NCBI GenBank assembly: GCA_910575005.1
Contig: CAJTCL010000024.1
Coordinates: 1-64,000, forward strand
DNA length: 64,000 nt
Reading direction: 5' to 3'
Source: Lachnospiraceae bacterium
GTDB taxonomy: Bacteria > Bacillota > Clostridia > Lachnospirales > Lachnospiraceae
Part shown: one piece after another, positions 8,978-18,249 of the stretch
Position numbering within the stretch: position 1 is the stretch's first letter
How the letters are laid out: the number at the start of each line of letters is the position of its first letter
Translations under genes and position numbers: made by a program
Notes under the pieces: generated by a model
Told to the model about the DNA's origin: nothing
Database searches by the model: none
Seen by the model: only the letters and a program-made list of their open reading frames with translations

Positions 8978-9003
8978 TTACAGTATTGGATTCAATACTG
9001 TAA
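8978..9003. promoter_or_regulatory. Perfect 26-bp palindrome in the fucO leader
   Basis: Arms TTACAGTATTG (8978-8988) and CAATACTGTAA (8993-9003) with a 4-base loop, placed just upstream of the fucO ribosome binding site. It can be a repressor operator or a short RNA hairpin. It is not a canonical Rex site. Confidence 0.6.
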
Positions 9004-9320
9004 TTCTCAATATATAAAAGTATAACACAAGCAAACTGGAATGAAAACTGATTTTCCAAAAATCTACGTTTGGAATAAATAGACTTCTTATTAGACAAAA
9101 TCTTATTCTACGTGGGCGGACTGCAAAGCAGCAACTTCCATTCCGCAGGGCACGCATCATTATTTTTTATTCTAAGGAAAACACTTTATACTTTAGCGTG
9201 ACAAGGTATTTCCTACAGAATAAGATAAGAAAAGACGCCCACTGGACGTCTTGCTCCTTATCATCTAATCTTATCAGGTACCATTTAAGATATCCTGTTC
9301 CATATAAATAATTTATAACC
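9004..9320. other. Intergenic region between fucO and citrate synthase
   Basis: No gene is seen. It holds the fucO upstream region, a GC-rich block near 9110-9155 (GTGGGCGGACTGCAAAGCAG and GGGCACGC) like other extragenic blocks, and the citrate synthase terminator. Confidence 0.4.
9232..9252 (-). terminator. Terminator after citrate synthase
   Basis: AAGACG/CGTCTT stem continued by a CC/GG pair, with TTTTCTTATC following on the minus strand, 69 bases after the stop at 9321. Confidence 0.7.
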
Positions 9321-10658
9321 TTAATTTTTCTCTTCCATCACACTCATATAAGCTGGACGGATAATTTTATTCATTCCAATCAATTCTTCCATACGGTGCG
9401 CGCTCCAACCGACAATTCGGGCAATCGCAAAAATCGCGGTGTAAAGCTCCTGAGGAATACTCAACATGTCATAGACAAAACCACTGTAAAAATCTACATT
9501 TGGACTCACACCCTTGAAAATCTTGCGCTTTCCAGCAATCAATTTTGGAGCCAGCTCCTCAATGGTGTTATATAAAAGCATATCTTCTTGCCGTTCCTTA
9601 GCAACGGCAAGCTTCTCCACATATTTCTTAAACACACGCTCTCTGGGATCTGACAGTGAATAAACAGCATGTCCCATTCCATAGATCAAACCCTTATGAT
9701 CAAATACTTCACCTGCAAGAATCTTGGCAAGATAAGCCTCTACTTCCTCCTTATCGTGAACATCCTTGATATTGGCACGAATATTCTCCATCATCTCCAT
9801 TACCTTAATATTTGCTCCGCCATGCTTGGGTCCTTTGAGGGAAGACATTGCTGCGGCAATAGAAGAATAGGTATCAGAACCGGAAGAAGTAACTACTCTA
9901 GTTGTAAAGGTAGAATTATTTCCTCCTCCATGTTCCATATGGAGAATCAAGGCTACATCCAACACTTTTGCTTCTAGCTTCGTATAACGTTTATCTGGAC
10001 GCAGCATCATCAATAGATTTTCCGCGGCTGAGAGCTGCGGCTCCGCCCTATGGATATACATACTGTCATTGTTCTCATAATGATTATAAGCATGGTACGC
10101 ATACACTGCAAGCATAGGAAAAACACTGATCAGTTCTATACACTGCCGTAAACTGTTTGTAATAATTTCCGGTGAATTTAATTTATTGTCATAAGAACCC
10201 AGGGTCAAGATACTACGGGTCATAGAATTCATAATATCTCTGGTGGGTGCCTTCATAATTACATCTCTGGTAAAATTAGTAGGAAGGGTGCGGCTCTGTG
10301 CCATAATCTGACAAAACTCCTGCAATTCTTCCTCACTTGGGGCCTCCCCAAATAATAAAAGATAGGCAATCTTCTCAAAGCCATACCCATAATCCCCTAT
10401 ACACTTTACCAAATTTTGCACATTATAACCACGATACCAAAGCTGCCCGTCACATGGTGTCTGTACACCATTTACATTTTGAAATGATATAATTTTGGAA
10501 ATAGTGGTAAGTCCAGTAAGCACACCTTTTCCGTTCATATCGCGCAGACCTCGATTTACCCCATACTCCTCAAATAATGCATCTGATATACTGTCATTTT
10601 TTCTGCAAATCGCTTCCTGTTTTATGGCATAATTCATCAATTCATCTTCATTCCGCAT
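9321..10658 (-). CDS. gltA: Citrate synthase
   Basis: 445 residues. Catalytic His and Asp regions are visible: LALILHMEHGGGNNSTFTTR, KGPKHGGANIKV, YGMGHAVYSLSDPR and SPNVDFYSGFVYDMLSIP. It condenses oxaloacetate and acetyl-CoA to citrate, supplying 2-oxoglutarate and glutamate in an incomplete TCA pathway. The N-terminal extension of about 50 residues is typical of the clostridial form. The start has GGAGG and overlaps the end of the MarR gene by 22 bases, so the two are translationally coupled. A 2-methylcitrate synthase activity cannot be excluded from sequence. Confidence 0.9.
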   Translation of the reverse strand: MRNEDELMNYAIKQEAICRKNDSISDALFEEYGVNRGLRDMNGKGVLTGLTTISKIISFQNVNGVQTPCDGQLWYRGYNVQNLVKCIGDYGYGFEKIAYLLLFGEAPSEEELQEFCQIMAQSRTLPTNFTRDVIMKAPTRDIMNSMTRSILTLGSYDNKLNSPEIITNSLRQCIELISVFPMLAVYAYHAYNHYENNDSMYIHRAEPQLSAAENLLMMLRPDKRYTKLEAKVLDVALILHMEHGGGNNSTFTTRVVTSSGSDTYSSIAAAMSSLKGPKHGGANIKVMEMMENIRANIKDVHDKEEVEAYLAKILAGEVFDHKGLIYGMGHAVYSLSDPRERVFKKYVEKLAVAKERQEDMLLYNTIEELAPKLIAGKRKIFKGVSPNVDFYSGFVYDMLSIPQELYTAIFAIARIVGWSAHRMEELIGMNKIIRPAYMSVMEEKN

Positions 10659-11131
10659 ATATTACCTCCTGTCTGATTTTTTATTTCTTTTTCAAGTGCA
10701 TCCTTGATATTTGCATTAACTTTCCTGGACACCCGGAGTAAAACCTCATATTCCTCTTCCGTAACTCCTTGTAAGATTATGCTATACATTTGTTTGCGAA
10801 GTGCAGTAATCTCCCCCACAATAATTTTAGCTTTATCTGTCAGCATAATATGCATACAGCGCCGATCAATCTGATCTTGTACCACATAAATGAGCTGCTG
10901 ATTTACCATCCGACCCACAGACTGGGAAATATGTCCCTTATTAAACAGATTGAGCTCACAGATGTCTTTAGAAGTGTTATGTTCCCCCGACTTATAAAGA
11001 AAATATAAAATATCTATGTCAACTTTTCTGAGATTGTACTCCACACGCAAAGCCTCAATTTTCCGGTTATACAGCTTTTGCAGCTGCGTCCCTTGTAAAA
11101 GGCCCTCCAACATCCAGTCCATCTGTCTCAC
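10637..11131 (-). CDS. MarR-family transcriptional regulator
   Basis: 164 residues with the MarR winged helix: KVDIDILYFLYKSGEHNTSKDICE is helix 2 to the start of the recognition region, FNKGHISQSVGRMVNQQLI the recognition helix and DRRCMHIMLTDKAKIIV the wing. It overlaps citrate synthase and lies just downstream of a 12-bp inverted repeat at 11154-11190. It probably represses its own operon and so controls citrate synthase. The ligand is unknown. Confidence 0.85.
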   Translation of the reverse strand: MRQMDWMLEGLLQGTQLQKLYNRKIEALRVEYNLRKVDIDILYFLYKSGEHNTSKDICELNLFNKGHISQSVGRMVNQQLIYVVQDQIDRRCMHIMLTDKAKIIVGEITALRKQMYSIILQGVTEEEYEVLLRVSRKVNANIKDALEKEIKNQTGGNICGMKMN

Positions 11132-11153
11132 CTCATAGTTTAATTTTAAACCA

Positions 11154-11190
11154 ATATACCACTTGTTCGCTAGGAAATCAAGTGGTATAT
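11154..11190. promoter_or_regulatory. Inverted repeat upstream of the MarR-citrate synthase operon
   Basis: ATATACCACTTG (11154-11165) and CAAGTGGTATAT (11179-11190) are perfect 12-bp arms with a 13-base spacer, 23 bases before the MarR start. The position suits an autoregulatory operator. Confidence 0.65.
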
Positions 11191-11261
11191 TTCACAAAAT
11201 AGAATTTTTATAAATTTTACTGAATTTTTATTAATAAAAATGATAAAAAACATCAATTTTC

Positions 11262-11597
11262 TCAAAGTTTAATTTTTCCATGAATATCCTTTAAATTCAT
11301 AGAAATCATTCCCATTCTGCTCAGAGAAGACAATGTAGACTGTTGTTTTTGGGAAATTGCTCCACTGCATACTTGACTCTCATAATCAACAACAATTGCT
11401 CCTGTCTCTTTCAACATATAAAACAATGGTGACACATCTGTGGGAATATCCTCCAGTTTCTTGTCTCCATTCAGTTCCAACAGAGCCTCCAAATGGCCTT
11501 TGGAACAATCAAACAAATTTCCCTGTAAATCCACCACACAAGCACAAAAACCTTTTGTATCGTCTCTATGCTTTTCTTCAAATTCCTTTAATGTCAT
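11262..11597 (-). CDS. Hypothetical protein
   Basis: 111 residues, no signal peptide, AAGGATAGGG upstream of the start. The pattern KGFCACVVDLQGNLFDCSKGH, then GAIVVDYESQVCSGAISQKQ, suggests a small alpha/beta sensor-like fold, but no family is recognised. It sits between the penicillin-binding protein gene and the MarR operon, same strand. Confidence 0.55.
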   Translation of the reverse strand: MTLKEFEEKHRDDTKGFCACVVDLQGNLFDCSKGHLEALLELNGDKKLEDIPTDVSPLFYMLKETGAIVVDYESQVCSGAISQKQQSTLSSLSRMGMISMNLKDIHGKIKL

Positions 11598-11651
11598 ACT
11601 TTATTCCCTATCCTTCTAAATCTTCTTAATAAATTTACAGGCAGCCTTTCC

Positions 11652-13787
11652 TTACGGCAGAACTTCTGGCACTGTCTCAGGCATTGCATCTGGAGGAATT
11701 TCTGGTTCTGGTATTCCATCCTCTGGCGAAACATTGGGTTCTGGTTCTGGCTCATCCATGCCATCCATATATTCATCATTATCCAATGGTGCCTTCTGCT
11801 CATCAATATAAGGAAGAAAATCCACTGGTTCCAATCCCTGATGTATCTGATTCATAAATGCCTGCCAAATATTACCTGGATAGCTCGCACCTGTCAGTCC
11901 TGGCAATTCTCTTGGCATATCATATCCTACCCATACACTGGTGGTATAATAGCTGGTGTAACCCACAAACCAACCATCTTTATTATCATTGGTAGTTCCT
12001 GTCTTACCTGCACAGGGCATATTCTCGAGGGCGAGCCCTCGTCCGGTGCCCTCCTGAATGACAGAAGTCAACATATCAGTCATCATCCGAGAAGCATTGG
12101 TCTTGTAAACCTCTTTTTCTTCATTTTCTGTCTCCACAATTACATTATCCTGTGCATCTGTAATCTTCACAATACAGGTGGGTTCGCGGTACTTACCATC
12201 ATTCTCAATCGCAGCATAGGCAGAAGCCATCTCCACAGCCGATACTCCATTGGTAAACCCGCCCAGAGAGATGGCTGACTGCTCATCCCGAGCGTCCAGC
12301 TTAGAAAAATTCATGGCCTTCAAATAAGATAGTCCTACTTGCGGCGTCAATTCCTCCAGCAAATTCCAGGCCACTGTATTTTTTGAGGTCTGTACGGCAT
12401 AACGCAGTGTGATATCTCCGCTATATGAACCACTCGAATTGGACGGCCCCTCCTCTGTCTTCACATCCTGCACAATGGAATCTGGATTATAATTTCCTTC
12501 CAACGCAGGCGTATAGACCAGCACTGGTTTAATCGAACTTCCTGGCTGCCGGAAGCTCTGATAGGCACGATTTAATGTATAACCAGGAAGATCCTGATTC
12601 CTGCCACCCACAATGGCTCTCACATACCCTGTATGGTTATCTATGCACACTGCTGCACTCTGAAGCGTAAATATTCCCTCCTCATTCTGTTCTGAAAATT
12701 CTGCCAGACCATTATCCACTGCTGCCTGAAGTATCTGCTGTGTATTTAAGTCAATGGATGTATAAATGCGATAACCATATGTAAACAGACTGTTCTGACA
12801 TTGGCCATACATCTCATCATATTCTTCTTGATACTCCACTCGCTGCGGTTCCGATTCAAATTCATATTGAAATTCAAAGCCCTGTAACTTCATCAAAGCT
12901 CGAATTGCACAGTTATAGGTATAAGTTTCTACATAATCATTCTTGGTTTTCTGGGGGCGATTCAAAACAATTTCCTGTGCCTTTGCCTTCTTACAGGTGG
13001 CATCATTGATCTTGCCATCTTCAAGCATCTGATCTAAGATTCGGCGCTGGCGCTTAATAGTATTTTCCATGCGCACCACAGGATCATAGAGGCTGGGATT
13101 ATTGGGAATCGCACACAAAAATGTAATCTGTGCTAAATCAAGATTTTCCACTTCCGTATTGAAATAACCTTTGCTGGCCGCCTGTATGCCATAATATCCA
13201 TTACCAAAATAAATATTATTTAGATAATATTCCATAATCTTGTTCTTGCTGTAGATCTTCTCTAATTCCACAGCAATAAACATTTCCTCAATCTTGCGCT
13301 CCCATTTGACGTCCTGATTAAGAAAAATATTTCTGGCAAGCTGCTGAGTAATGGTACTTCCTCCCTGCGTGACCTTGCCATTTTGTATCATCGCCTTAGC
13401 TGCACGCATAATTGCCTTTATATCAATTCCATTATGGCTGTAAAACTTCTTATCTTCAATGCTGACCATAGCTGCCACCGCATAAGCGGGGATGTCCTCA
13501 TACTCCAGATAATATACATCCTTTTCACCTTTTAGCGTGGAAACTAAAGTCCCATTCACATCATACACTAGACTGGTCTGTACTGACCGAAAGGTATCAT
13601 CACTGGAATTTCGCACGAATTCCTTGGCCTCTTTTTGCAGTTTACTGACTGTTTGAGCATAACCGCCAAAATAATACCAGCCCAATGCCCCTGCCACCAA
13701 TACTAAAAGCAATATTTGAAATTTTGCTAAGAACCAAAAAACACGATATTTTTTTTTCTTTTTCTTTTTTTTCTTTTTTTCACTCAT
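11652..13787 (-). CDS. Class A penicillin-binding protein (PBP1A-like)
   Basis: 711 residues. A run of ten lysines at the N-terminus precedes one membrane anchor (FLAKFQILLLVLVAGALGWYYFGG). The GT51 glycosyltransferase domain (about 70-250) shows EDKKFYSHNGID, GSTITQQLARN and KIMEYYLNNIYFGNG. The transpeptidase domain (about 380-640) has SxxK in QPGSSIKP, SKN in QTSKNTVAW and KTGTT. It polymerises and cross-links peptidoglycan outside the membrane. The tail is Pro/Glu/Met-rich and low-complexity. It lies just downstream of the YhaO-YhaN genes but in its own frame with an AGGAAAAG site. Confidence 0.93.
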   Translation of the reverse strand: MSEKKKKKKKKKKYRVFWFLAKFQILLLVLVAGALGWYYFGGYAQTVSKLQKEAKEFVRNSSDDTFRSVQTSLVYDVNGTLVSTLKGEKDVYYLEYEDIPAYAVAAMVSIEDKKFYSHNGIDIKAIMRAAKAMIQNGKVTQGGSTITQQLARNIFLNQDVKWERKIEEMFIAVELEKIYSKNKIMEYYLNNIYFGNGYYGIQAASKGYFNTEVENLDLAQITFLCAIPNNPSLYDPVVRMENTIKRQRRILDQMLEDGKINDATCKKAKAQEIVLNRPQKTKNDYVETYTYNCAIRALMKLQGFEFQYEFESEPQRVEYQEEYDEMYGQCQNSLFTYGYRIYTSIDLNTQQILQAAVDNGLAEFSEQNEEGIFTLQSAAVCIDNHTGYVRAIVGGRNQDLPGYTLNRAYQSFRQPGSSIKPVLVYTPALEGNYNPDSIVQDVKTEEGPSNSSGSYSGDITLRYAVQTSKNTVAWNLLEELTPQVGLSYLKAMNFSKLDARDEQSAISLGGFTNGVSAVEMASAYAAIENDGKYREPTCIVKITDAQDNVIVETENEEKEVYKTNASRMMTDMLTSVIQEGTGRGLALENMPCAGKTGTTNDNKDGWFVGYTSYYTTSVWVGYDMPRELPGLTGASYPGNIWQAFMNQIHQGLEPVDFLPYIDEQKAPLDNDEYMDGMDEPEPEPNVSPEDGIPEPEIPPDAMPETVPEVLP

Positions 13788-13845
13788 ATTCTTTTCCTAT
13801 CTGCCCAGCAAAATTTTCCATATTGAAACGTTTCATGACCAACCT

Positions 13846-15498
13846 CTATCTACTCAACAAAATCTTTCCATATGCGATATTGTTGCGCTCTAAAATCTCC
13901 ATCTCCCTGTGCTGACAAGTAAAAAGGAAGATTTGACCTTTCTGTCTGCCCAGCCATAGAAGAGCTGCCTCCAGACGTTTTTCATCAAAGGATTCAAACA
14001 CCTCATCTAAAATAATCGGCATAGATTCCTCCTGTGTAAAGATTCCTCCCGCTGCCAATCGAAGCGCCACATACATCTGCCGCATAACCCCCTGACTAAG
14101 CTGCCAAGGAAACAGTTTACGACTCCCCTTCTGTACCACCAGATTCATCTGTTCATCCAGTCCGATTCTGTCATATTTCCCTTGTGTCAGTTCCTCAAGA
14201 ATCCCTGACATCTCCTCCTCTAACTGTTTTCTGGTATCAACATAAGCATTTTGAGACAACTTGCGCAGTGTATTATAGGCCAGCTCATATGCCTGAATTT
14301 GCTGCTTGATCTCATTCTCCTCCTCAGTAGGCATCTGTGCTTCTTCCATCTCTTCCTGCAAGTTCATAAGCATAGTCTGTTTTTCTGCAAGCTGTACCTG
14401 CAGCAACTCTTCCACTGCCTGTTTTTTAGCCTCTGTCTGTTGTTTCTGGCGCTCTTTCTGTCTTTGCATTTCCCTATTGGCAGAAAGTGTCATTTCTTTC
14501 GTTTCTTCTCTATGCTGTCTGCGAATCCTCTGTAACTTCTTCCCTCTCTGATGCCAAAAATACAGTGCACCTAATCCTCCCAGGAATCCAAACAGCAAAA
14601 ACAGCTCCAACACTGTCCATAATAGACTGCTGTTTTGCCCAAAAAAATGTGCCTTTGCATTTAATATTCCCAAAAACAGAGCCGCTATTGTTACCAGTAA
14701 AGCCATCCCTTGCCGCAGCCTGTAAGCCTGTTGTTCTTTCTTCTTACGCAGATCCCACAAATACTCTGCCATCTGGTTAGAATCGTGTTCTGGCAAAATC
14801 ATTTCTTCTATCTCCTCAGATACATTTTCAAGTCCATCTCTCTGCTGCTTATTAAGATTCTCTATATCTTTGATTAGATGTGCTTCCTCTAAATGCTGCT
14901 TTTCCAGCATTTGCAGACGTGCTTCTGTCTTCTGCCGATATACTTGTTCGGCTTCCTTTTTTCTGTCCCGTAAACGCTCCCTGGCATTGATCAGATCCAT
15001 TCCGCCCTCTCCACCAGTGGAAATATTTACAAAATAATTCTGCAGAACATCTGCAAATTCCTTTTTTGTCTCTGTTTCTGCCTGTTTTACACAATAAGTA
15101 TTCTCATATGCTGTTTTTTTCATACCTCCTAACAACATTTCCAGATCACCATGTTCTACGGACAATTCTTCTCCATCACTCTCATTGATCAGCCTTGCCG
15201 ATTTCTCTTTGTGATAAAAATTGCGTTCCAATAGAAATGGTTTCTCCCCAATCGTAAATTTTAATCCACCAGCATAAAAAGAACTGCTATTCCAAGGCTC
15301 ATAGCGCTGATAAGTGTCATTTTTGCCACTTCTGCCGCGCTGTTTTTCTACGCCAAACAACATTCCTGTGATAAACTGTTGTATAGTTGATTTTCCTGTC
15401 TCATTTTCTCCATAAATCACATTTAACCCAGATAGAGGCCGAATCGTGACATTATGGAGTTTTCCAAAATTCTTTATCTGTATCTCTGTTATATTCAT
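13846..15498 (-). CDS. SbcC/YhaN-like AAA ATPase with membrane segments
   Basis: 550 residues. Walker A is GENETGKST near residue 35, the ABC-type signature region is PWQLSQGVMRQMYVALRLAA, and Walker B is PIILDEVFESFDEKR. Long charged coiled coils flank the middle, which has two hydrophobic segments (LLVTIAALFLGILNA and LLWTVLELFLLFGFLGGLGAL). That layout matches B. subtilis YhaN and not full-length SbcC. With the adjacent nuclease it should form an Mre11/Rad50-like DNA-end processing complex. Its start overlaps the nuclease stop by 4 bases. Confidence 0.85.
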   Translation of the reverse strand: MNITEIQIKNFGKLHNVTIRPLSGLNVIYGENETGKSTIQQFITGMLFGVEKQRGRSGKNDTYQRYEPWNSSSFYAGGLKFTIGEKPFLLERNFYHKEKSARLINESDGEELSVEHGDLEMLLGGMKKTAYENTYCVKQAETETKKEFADVLQNYFVNISTGGEGGMDLINARERLRDRKKEAEQVYRQKTEARLQMLEKQHLEEAHLIKDIENLNKQQRDGLENVSEEIEEMILPEHDSNQMAEYLWDLRKKKEQQAYRLRQGMALLVTIAALFLGILNAKAHFFGQNSSLLWTVLELFLLFGFLGGLGALYFWHQRGKKLQRIRRQHREETKEMTLSANREMQRQKERQKQQTEAKKQAVEELLQVQLAEKQTMLMNLQEEMEEAQMPTEEENEIKQQIQAYELAYNTLRKLSQNAYVDTRKQLEEEMSGILEELTQGKYDRIGLDEQMNLVVQKGSRKLFPWQLSQGVMRQMYVALRLAAGGIFTQEESMPIILDEVFESFDEKRLEAALLWLGRQKGQIFLFTCQHREMEILERNNIAYGKILLSR

Positions 15499-16541
15499 TC
15501 TGCCAACAATGCCTCCACACCATAATACAATGCCTTCTTGGTAACTTCATCCTGGGGCATTGTCTCCAATTCTTGAATATAACGTCCCAAAATCTGCTGT
15601 CCATACTGTAATTTTAACTTTTCAAAATCATAATCTGCACGACATTGGTCAATGACCTGTACCACTCGTTCCATTCCCCTTAATCTCTCCGCATCCACTG
15701 GTGCCTCCCAATCACAAAAACCACTAAGGGTAATCTTAAACTTTTGATATGGAGGCGTTTTATGTATGCGCTCCTTAACAAAATCCTGCAAGGCTCCCTG
15801 AGTAATTTCTGGACTGACCTTCAAGCTCAAGGGCACATATTCACAATAATACAGTGGAATAAACTTTACATGGCACACATGATCGACAATCTCCCCTTCA
15901 AAATATCCATGTTCGCCTATATCATTACAATCAATCGGCTGCAAGGCTCCTGCCATAACCACTTTATCTTTTATAATTTCCATTGGTTTATGGATATGCC
16001 CAAATGCAACATAATCAAACTCTGTTCCCTCAAAATCGCTGTTGCGAAATGGGATATGCTTGTCATCCCCGCCATGTGCCAACAGAATATTGCAGTAATC
16101 ATGATCCTCAATCTGAAGATTACGATAAAGAGATTTGGGAATCTCCTTGTGCCAATAGCTTAAGCCATACACTCTAGTCTCCAAACCTTCCAATTCCACA
16201 TACTTTATCTGTTCTTCCCGCAGAAAATGTACATTTTCTCCCCACTCAAAAGTTCTAAAAGAAGAGGTTGGGGTAAGATGATCGTGGTTGCCGGCAATCA
16301 ACACCACTTGGACTTGAGGAATTCTGGAAAGTTGATAATTTACCTCCTTGAGTTCCCGCATCAACGGCTGCCGGTGGAACAAATCCCCCGCAATCAAAAG
16401 AAGCTGTACCTGATCTTCCTTGGCTCGATTAATGACATCCTCAAATGCCTGCCAGTTATCGTTCTCCCTCTCTTTGGCCCAGGGTTTATCCCTGTCTGGC
16501 TTGACGCCCAAATGTAAATCTGCTATATGAATGAATTTCAT
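15495..16541 (-). CDS. SbcD/YhaO-like DNA repair metallophosphoesterase
   Basis: 348 residues, Mre11-type nuclease. Metal-binding motifs are DLHLG (residues 8-12), AGDLFHR, GNHDH, LAHGGDDKH and FGHIHKP. The ATG at 16541 with AAAGGAG seven bases upstream is chosen over the preceding TTG codon. It is translationally coupled to the YhaN-like ATPase by a 4-base overlap, and the two together are expected to nick or trim DNA ends in the cytosol. Confidence 0.88.
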   Translation of the reverse strand: MKFIHIADLHLGVKPDRDKPWAKERENDNWQAFEDVINRAKEDQVQLLLIAGDLFHRQPLMRELKEVNYQLSRIPQVQVVLIAGNHDHLTPTSSFRTFEWGENVHFLREEQIKYVELEGLETRVYGLSYWHKEIPKSLYRNLQIEDHDYCNILLAHGGDDKHIPFRNSDFEGTEFDYVAFGHIHKPMEIIKDKVVMAGALQPIDCNDIGEHGYFEGEIVDHVCHVKFIPLYYCEYVPLSLKVSPEITQGALQDFVKERIHKTPPYQKFKITLSGFCDWEAPVDAERLRGMERVVQVIDQCRADYDFEKLKLQYGQQILGRYIQELETMPQDEVTKKALYYGVEALLAE

Positions 16542-16932
16542 CAAACTGCTCCTTTGTTCTGAATTGTATGATTCTGTTCTTTATTTTACACTTTCCAGAT
16601 AAAATATACAAGAATTTAGTATTATTGAATTGCCTTACTTTGAAATCTATGTACCAAAATGACCTTCCGCAAGACAGCAAGATCTAATTGCATAAAATTG
16701 CATCTGGAAAATTTGTTTTCCATGCTCAATGAGCCAAGCTGCTAAGACAGAATGCACAAAAATCATCTTGGAAAACTACATTTCCAAAGTAATTTTTGTG
16801 CATATTGTTTGCATTACTCTGCAATATAAACCTTTGGAACACATCTATGCCGTACAATTTATGTTAGTGCAGCAGCCCCCTTTTGGCACTATTGATGATA
16901 ATCAACGACTAAAAAACCTATGGACATAGTTT
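16542..16932. other. Intergenic region with large hairpins
   Basis: No gene is supported. It holds a TGGAAAA/TTTTCCA hairpin (16705-16722) and a larger two-part hairpin at 16752-16803, then about 130 bases with no clear feature before the solute-binding protein gene stop. Confidence 0.5.
16752..16803. repeat. Two-tier inverted repeat
   Basis: Outer arms ATGCACAAAAAT (16752-16763) and ATTTTTGTGCAT (16792-16803) are perfect. Inner arms TTGGAAA (16768-16774) and TTTCCAA (16781-16787) form a second stem. It could be a terminator for a minus-strand transcript, a small mobile element or an RNA. Confidence 0.6.
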
Positions 16933-18249
16933 CTATTTGCTCAACGATTCTTCCTGTAATTTATCAAATTCTTCCATACACTGATCCACAGTAGCACCAT
17001 TTAACAGTTTTCGTACAATCAGACAAGTATTTCCCCACTGCTCCACCTTCATACTGGCATTGGTGGCAAGAACATAGGTATTTTCTTTAATTCTGTCATT
17101 CAATGGCTTCAATGCTGGAACACAATCCACCTCAACATTCTTAGATGGTGAAATTACTTTATTGGTTTCTGTATAAACCTGAAGCGCTTCGTCTGAAAGC
17201 ATGACATCCAATGCACGTATTGCATCCTCGGCATGTTCTGCCTCGGCTCCTATCGCAAACCCAGTCATTGGAAGAACTGGCATCTGACCTCGCTCGGTTG
17301 GAAATCCAATGACCTGCAATTCAAAATCTGTAGCCCCATAAGCAGTATCTGTATTGGCTGCCCCCCAATATGCCATTACCATTGGTGTCTTCTGTGCCAT
17401 AAAATCTGGCCCCTCCCCATCAATTGCTTCATAAGTATAAGCAGTCTTGGCATCAATATAACCTTGGTCAATCAGCTCCTTGAGGAACTCGAATCCAGGC
17501 CGCATATAATCACTGTACTTACGCTCCCCACTGTTTAATGCCTCTATTTCTGCCTCTGTATCTCCACCATTATACATATCGGCATAAGCTTGTGCCAAGA
17601 CAAAGGTTTCCAGCCACCAGCGATTTGCGCCAATCGGTGTCTCATATCCGTTTTCTTTCAATACTTTGCAGCATTCCAAGAAATCTTCTGGCGTTTCTGG
17701 CAATTCCAAATTACACTTATCAAAGATGTCTTTATTGATAAATAATCCATAAGCCACTACCTCCTGAGGAATTGCCACTAATTTTCCATTGACTGTATTC
17801 GCTGTTTTTATCACATCACGCAAATTCTTTGCACAATCAAGTCCTGATAAATCCATCAGCTTTCCTTCCTCTCCCAATGTCTGAATGATGTCTGGATTTA
17901 ACAGATAAATATCATCCATATTATTGCGTGCTCTGTCTAGGGCTATTTGATCATACGTTTTTTCCTCATAATCTTCTGCTGTATAAGTGATATATTCCAC
18001 TTTCACATTCAATTTTTCCTCAGCCATAATTACCGTTTTATCCGATGCACTCCTGGCAACATTTTCTACATCCGGCTGAGTCTTCTCCATTGGACTAAAC
18101 ATATTTACAACCTTGCGGTTATCTTCCTTAGAAGTCAGCAAATTTTTACTTATCCCATCTTCTGCGCCACAGGCTGTTATCATAAACAATGTGATTACAA
18201 TCAGACTGACCACTGCTAATTTTTTAATACTTGTCACTCGATTTCTCAT
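16933..18249 (-). CDS. ABC-transporter solute-binding lipoprotein
   Basis: 438 residues with a lipoprotein signal ending ITAC near residue 27. The body fits family 1 extracellular solute-binding proteins: YEEKTYDQIALDRARNNMDDIYLL, GLFINKDIFDKCNLELPETPEDFLE, PMTGFAIGAEAEHAEDAIRALD. Such proteins bind sugars outside the membrane for ABC import. No permease genes are adjacent. Its start overlaps the upstream histidine kinase stop by 4 bases, so it is co-translated with a sensor and may present ligand to it. Confidence 0.85.
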   Translation of the reverse strand: MRNRVTSIKKLAVVSLIVITLFMITACGAEDGISKNLLTSKEDNRKVVNMFSPMEKTQPDVENVARSASDKTVIMAEEKLNVKVEYITYTAEDYEEKTYDQIALDRARNNMDDIYLLNPDIIQTLGEEGKLMDLSGLDCAKNLRDVIKTANTVNGKLVAIPQEVVAYGLFINKDIFDKCNLELPETPEDFLECCKVLKENGYETPIGANRWWLETFVLAQAYADMYNGGDTEAEIEALNSGERKYSDYMRPGFEFLKELIDQGYIDAKTAYTYEAIDGEGPDFMAQKTPMVMAYWGAANTDTAYGATDFELQVIGFPTERGQMPVLPMTGFAIGAEAEHAEDAIRALDVMLSDEALQVYTETNKVISPSKNVEVDCVPALKPLNDRIKENTYVLATNASMKVEQWGNTCLIVRKLLNGATVDQCMEEFDKLQEESLSK

